Source: CAYJFK01 sp964369475
GTDB taxonomy: Bacteria; Bacillota; Clostridia; Oscillospirales; Feifaniaceae
Assembly (NCBI GenBank): GCA_964369475.1
Contig: CAYJFK010000039.1
Span: 1 to 22,552, forward strand
Reading direction: 5' to 3'
Length of the DNA: 22,552 nucleotides
Every line of letters starts with the position of its first letter. Positions within the stretch are counted from its first letter, which is position 1. Made by a program: the position numbers and the translations under genes. This document shows positions 6,819 through 14,051 of this stretch, piece after piece. The notes under the pieces are model-generated. The model made no database searches and had not been told where the DNA came from. It saw only the letters and a program-made list of their open reading frames with translations.

Positions 6819-7130
6819 TTAAAGGCTAGGGTGACCCCTGCAAATCCGAACCGTTTCAAACATGCTGTGCCGCACTGTACCTTCGTTAGTGCCGCTTGAA
6901 AGGCAACAAGCATTCCTGCACGGCACTGCCTTGTCACAGTACGGCACAGCATGTTTGAAATCCTGCGGACTTTAGGAGCGGTATGCCGTCTTGTAGCGAG
7001 GCATAGCTCCGCAGGAATGCTTGTTGCCTTTCAAGGAGCTATAACGAAGCTACGGGGCGGCATACCACTCCTAAAGCGGTTCGGATTTACAGGGGGCACC
7101 CTAAACTAAAATTTTAGGTTTAGCCTTTAA
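6819..7130. other. Element A: large two-armed palindromic structure (candidate structured RNA or mobile palindrome)
   Basis: This gene-free stretch is an imperfect palindrome of about 312 nt. Closing helix: TTAAAGGCT (6819-6827) with AGCCTTTAA (7122-7130). Main helix: 6828-6853 with 7077-7102, 24 of 26 paired. Arm 1: 6854-6872 with 6942-6960, 19 of 19, then GTGCCG/CGGCAC (6889-6894 / 6921-6926). Small hairpin TCC-TGC-GGA (6961-6969). Arm 2: 6971-6988 with 7058-7075, 17 of 18, then ATAGCTCC/GGAGCTAT (7003-7010 / 7035-7042). The tip of arm 1 (6895-6919) is perfectly complementary to the tip of arm 2 (7011-7035), and CTTCGTTA (6881-6888) is complementary to TAACGAAG (7042-7049). A TATAAT at 6809-6814 would place a transcription start close to the closing helix. 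It lies upstream of the plus-strand ATC-hydrolase/ada genes. Element C has the same plan. Confidence 0.8.
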
Positions 7131-7153
7131 TATAAGAAAAAGGAATGTTAAAA

Positions 7154-7879
7154 ATGCCTACTACATATCTACCAAAGCATCATGCAGTGCTATATAGTTC
7201 GATCGTCAAAAGCGTGTTAGAAATAATGGGCAGCCAAGCTATTGATGACATAAAGGAAATGACAAGGGCATACGGTCGAGATAGGGCGGTTAGAATGGCG
7301 AAAAGAGCTATTCATGATGGTCTGGAGTTAAATGCACTTTCCTATCTCTCCTACGGAGAACTCGATGTGCCGGCCGGTTTGGTTGTAAGAACGAGCGACC
7401 TTGACGGTGATAGCGCAGTTCAGACAACAACTAAATGTGCATGGCACGACGCTTGGGAGGGGGCAGGTCATTTGGAGTTTGGAAAAATCTTTTGCGAAGT
7501 TTTCGACGAGGCACTCGCTGAAGGGTTTCATAAGGATGTAAACATGAAAGTACCTGTTACAATTACGACCGGAGACAAGCATTGCAAGTTTGTTTTTGAA
7601 AACTCTAAGTTTACAGAGCAAGATAGAGTAACACTTGCTAAACGCAATGAAAAACTGCAAAAATCTGCCACAAAGCCCTTTATTTATCACATGGGGCATC
7701 TATACAGTTTTATGTCGAAGGAACTTGAAAACAGATACCAAGCAATGAGCAAGGAAATTATGAAAAATGCGATGAAAATATATGCCGAGCATTACGACCA
7801 CAGCGTTGTGGAGGATATTTTGAAGATGCAAGATGTGGATTATTCGAGCATATCCGATTACAAGTCGAATTTGAGCTGA
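7154..7879 (+). CDS. L-2-amino-thiazoline-4-carboxylic acid (ATC) hydrolase family protein, first copy
   Basis: A 241-residue soluble protein resembling the ATC_hydrolase family, named after the enzyme that opens L-2-amino-delta2-thiazoline-4-carboxylate on the way to cysteine. Most family members in Clostridia are untested. Supporting features are the W-x(3)-W segment CAWHDAWEGAGHLEFGKIFC, the following 'DEAL.EGFHKDVNMKVPVTITTGDKHCKFVF' region, and the overall length. I start at ATG 7154 because AGGA (7141-7144) lies 9 nt upstream; the in-frame ATG at 7145 would touch that RBS. The gene is 37 bp upstream of adaA with no obvious terminator, so it may share its transcript. Function here is unproven. 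Confidence 0.75.
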   Translation: MPTTYLPKHHAVLYSSIVKSVLEIMGSQAIDDIKEMTRAYGRDRAVRMAKRAIHDGLELNALSYLSYGELDVPAGLVVRTSDLDGDSAVQTTTKCAWHDAWEGAGHLEFGKIFCEVFDEALAEGFHKDVNMKVPVTITTGDKHCKFVFENSKFTEQDRVTLAKRNEKLQKSATKPFIYHMGHLYSFMSKELENRYQAMSKEIMKNAMKIYAEHYDHSVVEDILKMQDVDYSSISDYKSNLS

Positions 7880-7916
7880 TATTTTAGTTTAAAAAATATA
7901 AGAAACAGGTGATACT

Positions 7917-8486
7917 GTGAAAACGGAATTTTCCAATATATCAAATGAAGAAATGTATCAAGCGGTAGCGCAAAATAACGATAGCTACGATGGGCTGTTT
8001 TTCTATGCGGTAAAGTCTACCGGTATATATTGCAGACCTTCTTGCAAGTCCAAAATGCCCAAAGAGGAAAATTTGGAATATTTCAAAACATCGGAAAATG
8101 CAAAGTTGGCAGGATATAGGCCGTGCAAGAGGTGCAGGAGCGATCTGCTCGACTATAAACCAATGCAAGAAATTGCACAAAGGGTGAAAGTGCTTATAGA
8201 TGATATGTTTCAGGAGGTCGAAGACCTAAACTCGGAGATGGGCAAAATCGGGCTGTCTCGCAAGCGAATGGTAGAGGTCTTTAAAGATGAGTACGGTGTC
8301 ACACCGAGCGGCTATGTGAGCGATTTGCGCTATAAAGAAGCTAAGCGGCTACTGGAGGAGAGTGATATGGAGGTTATAGATATAGCATACTCTGTCGGTT
8401 TTGGTAGCCTGTCGGCCTTTTATAAGTTTTTTAAAGAAAGGGCTGGTATGTCTCCTGCGGCATTCAGAAAGGTAAGTAGAAAATGA
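7917..8486 (+). CDS. adaA: AdaA: methylphosphotriester-DNA-sensing AraC-type activator
   Basis: A 189-residue protein. The N-terminal Ada zinc domain has all four cysteines, Cys39, Cys43, Cys70 and Cys73 (YCRPSC ... PCKRC). In Ada proteins the first of these accepts a methyl group from a methylphosphotriester in DNA, which switches the protein into a transcription activator. Residues about 84-185 are a compact AraC-type double helix-turn-helix ending in IAYSVGFGSLSAFYKFFKERAGMSPAAFRK. The start is GTG, preceded by AGGTGAT. The stop overlaps the next start as ATGA, so the two genes are translationally coupled. The split arrangement matches the AdaA/AdaB pair of Bacillus rather than the fused Ada of E. 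coli. It presumably activates its own operon when DNA is methylated. Confidence 0.95.
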   Translation: MKTEFSNISNEEMYQAVAQNNDSYDGLFFYAVKSTGIYCRPSCKSKMPKEENLEYFKTSENAKLAGYRPCKRCRSDLLDYKPMQEIAQRVKVLIDDMFQEVEDLNSEMGKIGLSRKRMVEVFKDEYGVTPSGYVSDLRYKEAKRLLEESDMEVIDIAYSVGFGSLSAFYKFFKERAGMSPAAFRKVSRK

Positions 8487-8968
8487 GCAGATTAGAGAGT
8501 GTTACCAACGAAAATTTTGCAATATACGAAACAAAGCTTGGACACTTTAAGGTGAAATATATAGGGGATGAGATTACATTTTTAAAGAGAATAGAGAGCG
8601 AAGATGTAGAGAATTTCGGAGTTAAAACGGAGCTGACAGATAAGCTGTATAGTCAACTGTGCGAGTATTTAGACGGCAAAAGAGAGTGCTTTGACCTGCC
8701 GTTAAAACTTGTCGGAACAGAGTTTCAGAAAAAGGTGTGGCAAGCTCTTTGCGATATTCCGTATGGAGAGACGAGGAGCTATAAAGATGTAGCAATTGCA
8801 GTAGGCAACCCAAAGGCAAGCCGAGCTGTTGGCATGGCGAACAACAAAAACCCGATAAATGTAATCGTGCCCTGCCACAGAGTGATCGGAGCTTCAGGCA
8901 AGCTTGTAGGTTATGCAGGAGGGCTTTCCATGAAGGAGTTTTTGCTCGATGTAGAAAAAGGAAAATAG
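8483..8968 (+). CDS. adaB: Methylated-DNA-protein-cysteine methyltransferase (AdaB/Ogt)
   Basis: A 161-residue suicide repair protein that transfers the alkyl group from O6-alkylguanine (and O4-alkylthymine) to its own cysteine. The active-site motif PCHRV is at 130-134 with Cys131 as acceptor. The family helix-turn-helix and arginine-finger region (FQKKVWQALCDIPYGETRSYKDVA, then ASRAVGMANNKNPI) precedes it, and GYAGGLSMKEFLL follows it. The length is normal for single-domain Ogt/AdaB. The ATG overlaps the adaA stop by four bases, so it belongs to the inducible adaptive-response operon. Confidence 0.96.
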   Translation: MSRLESVTNENFAIYETKLGHFKVKYIGDEITFLKRIESEDVENFGVKTELTDKLYSQLCEYLDGKRECFDLPLKLVGTEFQKKVWQALCDIPYGETRSYKDVAIAVGNPKASRAVGMANNKNPINVIVPCHRVIGASGKLVGYAGGLSMKEFLLDVEKGK

Positions 8969-8989
8969 ATTTAAAGTTAAGGAGGAATT

Positions 8990-9340
8990 ATGAGTAAATA
9001 CATAGTTCTATTTGAAGTAACACCAACAGATGAGGGCAAGGCGAGATACCTTGAACTTGCAGCTCAGCTTAAACCGATGCTAAGCGGATTTGACGGATTT
9101 ATCAGCGCAGAGCGGTTTCAAAGTTTAAACGATGAGCGAAAACTGTTATCCATGAATGTGTGGGAGAGCGAAGAAGCAGTAGCAAGATGGCGCACGATGG
9201 CAGAGCATAGAATGAGCCAACTAGAGGGCAAGACAAAGCTCTTTGAGAGCTATAAAATATCTGTTGTAAGCGTTGTAAGGGAGTATACCGATAAAGATAG
9301 AGAGCAAGCACCGAGCGACTCCAACGAATATTTCGGTTAG
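8990..9340 (+). CDS. Antibiotic biosynthesis monooxygenase (ABM) domain protein
   Basis: A 116-residue protein with an ABM-type ferredoxin-like fold: MSKYIVLFEVTPTDEGKARYLELAAQLKPMLSGFDGFISAERFQSL... then LLSMNVWESEEAVARWR and HRMSQLEGKTKLFESYKI. The family covers small dimeric monooxygenases and related enzymes acting on quinones, haem or other aromatic substrates, and often on reactive by-products. GGAGG lies just upstream of the ATG, which comes 21 bp after adaB, so it is probably the last gene of the ada operon. Its part in the alkylation response is not known; a general stress or detoxification role is a guess from context. Confidence 0.8.
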   Translation: MSKYIVLFEVTPTDEGKARYLELAAQLKPMLSGFDGFISAERFQSLNDERKLLSMNVWESEEAVARWRTMAEHRMSQLEGKTKLFESYKISVVSVVREYTDKDREQAPSDSNEYFG

Positions 9341-9363
9341 CGTGGGAATGCTCATGCTCTAAG

Positions 9364-9667
9364 CGTAAAAGGGCCAAGCACATACCGCACCTTGCCGCAC
9401 TACGCCTCCTGTACCACTGGGCGGCTCGCTCGCTCCTGTGGGAGCGAGAGCCTTTGCGGCAAGCAGATGGTACAGGTAGGCATAATCGTATGCGCCACTT
9501 AAAACGCACATATACCGTAGCACGGCATAGGCCGCAAAGGCGCACGCAAAATGAAACCGATGTAAAATTAAAGCAGAAGCATTTTGCGTGCAGAGCCGCC
9601 CGCTCCCCAAATAGGGCGGCAGGGGTAAAGTGCTGTACTGCGCCCCGTCCTCTTTGGCAGGTTTACG
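9364..9667. other. Element B: GC-rich multi-hairpin intergenic element with crossing pairs
   Basis: This gene-free block between convergent genes is richer in G+C than its surroundings. Outer helix: CGTAAA (9364-9369) with TTTACG (9662-9667) and GCCAA (9373-9377) with TTGGC (9654-9658), separated by a 3x3 internal loop. Inside are CTTGCCGCA (9391-9399) with TGCGGCAAG (9455-9463) and CCTGTACCA (9408-9416) with TGGTACAGG (9468-9476). These two pairs interlock in the order a-b-a'-b'. Further stems: CTCGCTCC/GGAGCGAG (9429-9436 / 9441-9448), GCATA/TATGC (9480-9493), CACGCAAAATG/CATTTTGCGTG (9543-9553 / 9580-9590), and GCCGCCC/GGGCGGC (9595-9601 / 9614-9620). CCTTTGCGGC (9451-9460) can also pair with GCCGCAAAGG (9531-9540). 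It shares no obvious sequence with element A or C. Confidence 0.6.
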
Positions 9668-9715
9668 AAAGACAGGGATAGAGGCACAATTTTTTGAGCC
9701 TCTATCCCTGTCTTT
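9668..9715. terminator. Bidirectional stem-loop terminator between convergent genes
   Basis: A perfect 18-bp inverted repeat (9668-9685 with 9698-9715) encloses a 12-nt loop. It lies 15 bp past the stop of the minus-strand ATC-hydrolase-family gene and also downstream of the plus-strand ada run. The T-tracts are short (CTTT on each strand), so termination efficiency is uncertain, but stem strength and position fit. Confidence 0.65.
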
Positions 9716-9729
9716 ATAGCTGTAAAAAC

Positions 9730-10335
9730 CTATTCAATGACCGTCAATTTAAAATTGCACACTTTGTCACCGTCACCTATTGTCTTTGTCCTACCCCATA
9801 CTATTTTGGGGTGCATGTCGCCGTAGACAATATCATCCCCTCGGCAAAATGCCTTTGTTATCTCGGGATAGCCGTATTTGGTGCATATATCGCTATATGG
9901 GCACTTTGTCATGTCAAAATGCATCTCTCTGCTCGACAGCTCGTGAAAAGTAGCGGCAAAGTTCTGCCGAGTGCCGAAGTTTTTCTTTGTCATATTGCCA
10001 AACATCATGGGCACCTTTTTATAAACAAAGGGTATCTTCATGAGCTTTTTGACCATATTTGCCGCAACTTCGCTTCGCCATTTAATAAAAGCAAAGTTAA
10101 ATTCGAGCGCCTTATCACGGCTTATACCATTTTTTATCTGCGCATCTAAAAGGGCGATGCAAGGATATATTTTTACATGAGTATGAGGTCGCATAGCCTT
10201 TGCCTCGTCTTTGTTTTCACTGCAAAGCTCGTCGAACCGAGCAAACGATGCGCCTGCTATTTTCAAGCCCTTTTCCTTTCCGTAAAACCTTATCAAATGC
10301 TCCTTCGCCTGTTCCAAAAATCTATTTTTTGCCAT
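9730..10335 (-). CDS. L-2-amino-thiazoline-4-carboxylic acid (ATC) hydrolase family protein, second copy
   Basis: A 201-residue protein of the same broad family as the gene at 7154-7879 but clearly diverged from it. The C-terminal half has the typical family signature: FDMTKCPYSDIC (about 140-151), YGYPEITKAFC (154-164), GDDIVYGDMHPKIVWGRTKTIGDGD (166-190) and CNFKL. Cys145, Cys151, Cys164, Cys193 and His175 stand out as conserved-looking potential active-site or metal-binding residues. GAAGGTG precedes the ATG. The gene ends at the stem-loop 9668-9715. It follows the ABC exporter operon on the same strand with a 53-bp gap, so it might be co-transcribed. Family membership is fairly sure; activity on ATC is not established. 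Confidence 0.8.
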   Translation of the reverse strand: MAKNRFLEQAKEHLIRFYGKEKGLKIAGASFARFDELCSENKDEAKAMRPHTHVKIYPCIALLDAQIKNGISRDKALEFNFAFIKWRSEVAANMVKKLMKIPFVYKKVPMMFGNMTKKNFGTRQNFAATFHELSSREMHFDMTKCPYSDICTKYGYPEITKAFCRGDDIVYGDMHPKIVWGRTKTIGDGDKVCNFKLTVIE

Positions 10336-10388
10336 TTCTACACCTTCTTAACAATTTTGCTCTTAAAATTACATGCGCAACCTACGCA

Positions 10389-12143
10389 TTAATTGACAGG
10401 CATTAGTGTCCAGTTAGAGCTCTCGGTCTGGAGTCTTATCATGTTTGCATAGTCCGCAGAGCGCTCCAACATCTCGCTGTGAGTGCCGGTCGACGATACC
10501 CTGCCTTCCTTTAGCAAGACGATTTTATCTGCACCTGCAATGGTTCTCATCCTGTGGGCAATTACTATAACTGTCTTACCCTTTGTAAGCCTTGATATTG
10601 CCTGCTGAACCTTGCTTTCGTTTTGTATATCGAGCGAAGATGTAGCCTCGTCTAACAGGACTATCGGAGCGTCCTTTAAAAGTGCACGTGCAATAGATAA
10701 TCTCTGCCGTTCACCACCTGACAGCTTCGAGCCGTTTTCGCCGATTAGCGTGTTGTAGCCGTCGGGCATATTCAAAATAAAATCGTGGCACATGGCATTT
10801 TTTGCCGCCTCGATAACCTGCTCGTCGGTAGCACCCTTCCTGCCTATGCGTATGTTTTCCATAACGGTGTTGTTAAAGAGCGTAACATCTTGAAATACAA
10901 TGGATACCTCCTTTAGGAGAGTCTCGGGATCGACCTCATTAACATCTTGATCGCCGATAGTTATCTTTCCGCTCGTAACATCCCAAAAACGTGCCGCAAG
11001 CTTCATTGCGGTAGTCTTTCCGCCCCCTGAAGGCCCGACAAGTGCTGTAACCTCGCCCTGTTTTGCGGTAAAAGTAACATTATCAAGCACGGTTTCGCTC
11101 GTGTCGTAGGCAAAGCTAATGGAGTCAAAATGTATGTCGTAGCCCTTTGGTGTCATGCTCTCCTTGCCTGTCTGAATTTTAGTATCCTCAAATTCCTTCA
11201 TGCGCTCTACGCTCTTTAGCGTAATGAAAATTCCACCAAGGTTGACAAGTGCGCCTGCAAGGGGATCGTAAATCCTCGAAGCTATCATAAGAAATACGAG
11301 AAAAGTCAGAATGTCGACCTCTCCTGTCGCAAGGAGCGTAACACCTGTTATCATGGTGGTAGCTATACCGAGCTTCAATATCATCTGCGCTGAACTTACA
11401 AGAGTGCCCATTACAAACTCCGACTTTATGCTTGCCTTTTCAAAGTTGTCGAAATGCCTGTCCATTATACGAAGATGAGCGTTTTCTCTGTTGTTTGCCT
11501 TAATATCCTTCACATTTTCAAGGCACTCTTGAATTTTATCAAGATATGTAAGCTGAATTTCCTTTGATTTTACTACAAAATGCGTCTGAAGCCCTTTGCT
11601 TGCAATGCAGAGGATAAAGGAGACGGGAATGACCCAAGTTAGCGATATGGCAAGCCTTGTATCGAATATAAACATGCTAAATCCCATTATTATAGTCGAG
11701 ATAATCGAGCCAAAAAATCCGGGAATAAAGTGCGAAAAGGCATTTTCCATCATGGTAACATCGCTAAGCAGTGTGTTTGTTACATCGCTTAAATCCTTTT
11801 TACCAAAGAAAGAGAGCGGCAATTTGCGCAGTGTTTCAGCAAGAGATATGCGCAGGTTGGCGCTTTCGTCATAGGCTGAGATATAGCAGAAATTATATTG
11901 GAGGTAGTATAGAATTGTTAGGAGTGCAAATATAAAAATTCCGTAGCCTATGTATAGCATAATGCTGTATATAGGGTTTTCGCCCTCGAGCAGTGGCAGA
12001 AGTGTACCCTTTATGAAGTTGTAAGAAATGGCACTGACTGCCATTATGGCAAGGTTTATAAAAACCGTTATTATACTCGCCTTTAAAAGTTCGCTTGCAC
12101 CCTTGCTTGTAAGGGCGAAGGTCTTTTGCAGATATTTTTTCAT
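10389..12143 (-). CDS. ABC exporter half-transporter, second subunit (canonical ATPase)
   Basis: A 584-residue half-transporter: a six-helix exporter membrane domain (about 20-310) followed by an ATPase domain. Walker A GPSGGGKT is at 370-377, the Q-loop Gln at 418, signature LSGGERQ at 474-480, Walker B IVLLDE at 494-499, D-loop SSLD at 502-505 and the switch His at 530, so all catalytic elements are present. It follows the first subunit after 20 bp. The upstream RBS is poor, which suggests translational coupling. The two proteins most likely form one heterodimeric exporter. Pairs of this type move drugs, peptides or, in the IrtAB/YbtPQ branch, siderophores; the cargo here is unknown. Confidence 0.92.
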   Translation of the reverse strand: MKKYLQKTFALTSKGASELLKASIITVFINLAIMAVSAISYNFIKGTLLPLLEGENPIYSIMLYIGYGIFIFALLTILYYLQYNFCYISAYDESANLRISLAETLRKLPLSFFGKKDLSDVTNTLLSDVTMMENAFSHFIPGFFGSIISTIIMGFSMFIFDTRLAISLTWVIPVSFILCIASKGLQTHFVVKSKEIQLTYLDKIQECLENVKDIKANNRENAHLRIMDRHFDNFEKASIKSEFVMGTLVSSAQMILKLGIATTMITGVTLLATGEVDILTFLVFLMIASRIYDPLAGALVNLGGIFITLKSVERMKEFEDTKIQTGKESMTPKGYDIHFDSISFAYDTSETVLDNVTFTAKQGEVTALVGPSGGGKTTAMKLAARFWDVTSGKITIGDQDVNEVDPETLLKEVSIVFQDVTLFNNTVMENIRIGRKGATDEQVIEAAKNAMCHDFILNMPDGYNTLIGENGSKLSGGERQRLSIARALLKDAPIVLLDEATSSLDIQNESKVQQAISRLTKGKTVIVIAHRMRTIAGADKIVLLKEGRVSSTGTHSEMLERSADYANMIRLQTESSNWTLMPVN

Positions 12144-12163
12144 AGCCTGTACTAAACGACATA

Positions 12164-13957
12164 TCAGCCGTTTAGTTTCACCTCGCTTTCGTTCCAGATA
12201 AAGGCATTGTTATACTCTCTCCACATCTCGCTATACAGCCCATTTTGACTTACAAGCTCATCGTGACTTCCTTGCTCGTGTATCTTGCCGTCCGCTATTA
12301 CATAGATTAAATCGGCATTTCTAATGGTCGACAGTCTGTGTGCAATCATTAAAACGGTCTTGCCCTTGGTAAGCTCACTCATGGCAAGCTGGATTTGATG
12401 CTCGTTTTCAGGATCGGCAAAGGCCGTTGCTTCATCGAGCAAAATTATAGGTGCATCACGCAAAATTGCCCTTGCGAGTGCTATTCTTTGAGCCTCGCCG
12501 CCCGAAAGGTAAACACCTTTTGTGCCGTATACGGTGTCGATTCCATTTGGAAGTTTTGCTATAATATCGTCACATCTTGCGGCGGTAAGGGCTTTTTTAA
12601 CCTCCTCGGGGGTTGCATCTTGCTTGCCCTCACGCAGATTATCCAAAATGCTCGCCTTGTATAGGTTGGTGTTTTGGAAAACAAACGAAATGTTATTCAT
12701 AAGCTCGGCATTTTCTATATCTCGTACATCAATGCCGCCAATCTTCACAGTGCCGCTATCTACATCCCAAAAACGAGGGATAAATGTCGCAAGAGTAGTT
12801 TTACCACCACCCGACGGGCCTACAAAGGCAACTGTCTGCCCTTCTTTAATATTGACCGTAACATTGTCTATCGCCTTTTTGTCGCTATTCGGATATGTAA
12901 AAGAGACATTTTCCAAAGAAATATCGGCCCCCTGAGGCACTTTCGGAGAGGCAGGCTTTTCGAGCGCCCTTTCGTTTAATATACCCTCTATTCGACCGAC
13001 CGCATCGCTTGCGAGCATGGAGTGTTGCATTACCCACATTATTTTCATTAACATAAGAGAGGACACGGGGGTGAATATAAGATAAAAGAAAAAGTTTAGA
13101 AAAAAGTCCATGCCGTCACTCTGACCGCTTATTAGCAAAATAGAGCTTACCACTAAAAAAATGGGAGTGCTTGCAAGGAAAACCTGAAAGAGTGTCATGG
13201 GCATTCTCATGCGATAGGCATAGCCTGACACGTCATTTTTATAGCTCTGGATAACACCGTGGAAACGTTCGAAGGAAAAAACACTTTGGTTAAATGTCTT
13301 AACGACAGGTATACCACGCACATATTCGGTAGCTTCGCTATTCATATTCTCGAGTGCAGTTTGATATTGCCTTATCCTCTCAGGCTGATCTTTGCCCATG
13401 CCCGACATCATGGAAACTGCACCCAGTATAAGGGGGAGAAGGCTTATAAGCCCAAGTCGCCAGTCAAAGATAAAGAATACCGTTATAACGACTATCGGCG
13501 TTACGTATGCCCCGATTAAATCGGGTAGCTGGTGTGCAAGATAGGATTCTGTTGCAGCGGCGCTGTCGCTTATAACCCTGCGAAGCTTTCCGCTTCCTGT
13601 GCTGCTAAAAAATCCGAGCGGCAATGTCATAATATGGTTTAGCGCTCTTTTTCTCATGTTTGTAGCAATGCGAAATGCCGCTATATGGGTGAACATCAAG
13701 GCCGTAAGATAGACAATCATGGCCCCTAAAGCACTGCCCACTGCAAGCCATGCGTATCTAACTATGCTATCTGTCAGCGTTATATTTGGGTAGATCTCGA
13801 TTATCTCCTTTACTCCCAAAAAGATGAAGATTACAGGCAAAACGCTCATAACAGCGCTTATGCCCGATAAAATCATGCCGACAATCGTAAAGTTCTTATG
13901 CCTGCCCGCAAAGGCAAAAAGCCTTTTTAAAAGAGGTTTTTGCTTTTGTTTTTCCAT
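12164..13957 (-). CDS. ABC exporter half-transporter, first subunit (FADPE D-loop)
   Basis: A 597-residue half-transporter with the exporter-type membrane domain (about 20-315) and an ATPase domain. Walker A GPSGGGKT is at 380-387, Gln428 is the Q-loop, signature LSGGEAQ at 484-490, Walker B IILLDE at 504-509 and the switch His at 540. The D-loop reads FADPE (513-517) instead of the usual SALD. I associate that variant with the IrtAB/YbtPQ-like branch of ABC exporters, which includes siderophore and drug transporters. GGAGA precedes the ATG. It is the first gene of the exporter operon, separated from the upstream TetR gene by a hairpin terminator and a palindrome that could be the operator. 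Confidence 0.92.
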   Translation of the reverse strand: MEKQKQKPLLKRLFAFAGRHKNFTIVGMILSGISAVMSVLPVIFIFLGVKEIIEIYPNITLTDSIVRYAWLAVGSALGAMIVYLTALMFTHIAAFRIATNMRKRALNHIMTLPLGFFSSTGSGKLRRVISDSAAATESYLAHQLPDLIGAYVTPIVVITVFFIFDWRLGLISLLPLILGAVSMMSGMGKDQPERIRQYQTALENMNSEATEYVRGIPVVKTFNQSVFSFERFHGVIQSYKNDVSGYAYRMRMPMTLFQVFLASTPIFLVVSSILLISGQSDGMDFFLNFFFYLIFTPVSSLMLMKIMWVMQHSMLASDAVGRIEGILNERALEKPASPKVPQGADISLENVSFTYPNSDKKAIDNVTVNIKEGQTVAFVGPSGGGKTTLATFIPRFWDVDSGTVKIGGIDVRDIENAELMNNISFVFQNTNLYKASILDNLREGKQDATPEEVKKALTAARCDDIIAKLPNGIDTVYGTKGVYLSGGEAQRIALARAILRDAPIILLDEATAFADPENEHQIQLAMSELTKGKTVLMIAHRLSTIRNADLIYVIADGKIHEQGSHDELVSQNGLYSEMWREYNNAFIWNESEVKLNG

Positions 13958-13988
13958 ATCGATTCTCCTTTTAATTTATTTATATATA

Positions 13989-14006
13989 AGTTAGTTTTTG
14001 CTAACT
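13989..14006. promoter_or_regulatory. Candidate TetR operator ahead of the ABC exporter operon
   Basis: AGTTAG (13989-13994) and CTAACT (14001-14006) form a perfect inverted repeat with a 6-nt spacer. It sits between the TetR terminator and the exporter start, beside AT-rich DNA with -10-like TATATA. This is the expected place for regulation, but the site differs from the palindrome in the tetR promoter, so binding by this regulator is only inferred. Confidence 0.45.
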
Positions 14007-14013
14007 GTGTATT

Positions 14014-14043
14014 AAAAAAATATGGGGAGCTAAGCCCCGATAT
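14014..14043 (-). terminator. Terminator between tetR and the ABC exporter genes
   Basis: GGGG (14024-14027) with CCCC (14035-14038), extended by ATAT/ATAT, forms a short stem. On the minus strand it is followed by seven T (complement of 14014-14020). It lies 9 bp past the tetR stop. If it works, the exporter genes rely on their own promoter. Confidence 0.55.
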
Positions 14044-14051
14044 TTTATCAT

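Noticed and set aside
6819..7130. CRISPR array, attC site or IS terminal repeats as an explanation for element A
   Set aside because: There are no regularly spaced direct repeats, no attC core sites, no transposase nearby and no visible target-site duplication.
9359..9681. Open reading frames on both strands across element B
   Set aside because: They lack ribosome-binding sites, have low-complexity composition rich in Arg, Ala and Cys, and coincide with strong inverted repeats, so they look like by-products of GC-rich structured DNA.
10373..10389. ATGCG/CGCAT stem as terminator of the ABC exporter genes
   Set aside because: It is only five base pairs with a weak tail, and it does not stand out from background.
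12395..12979. Plus-strand frames opposite the ABC ATPase domain
   Set aside because: They are antisense to Walker and signature motifs of a clear ABC gene and have no RBS.
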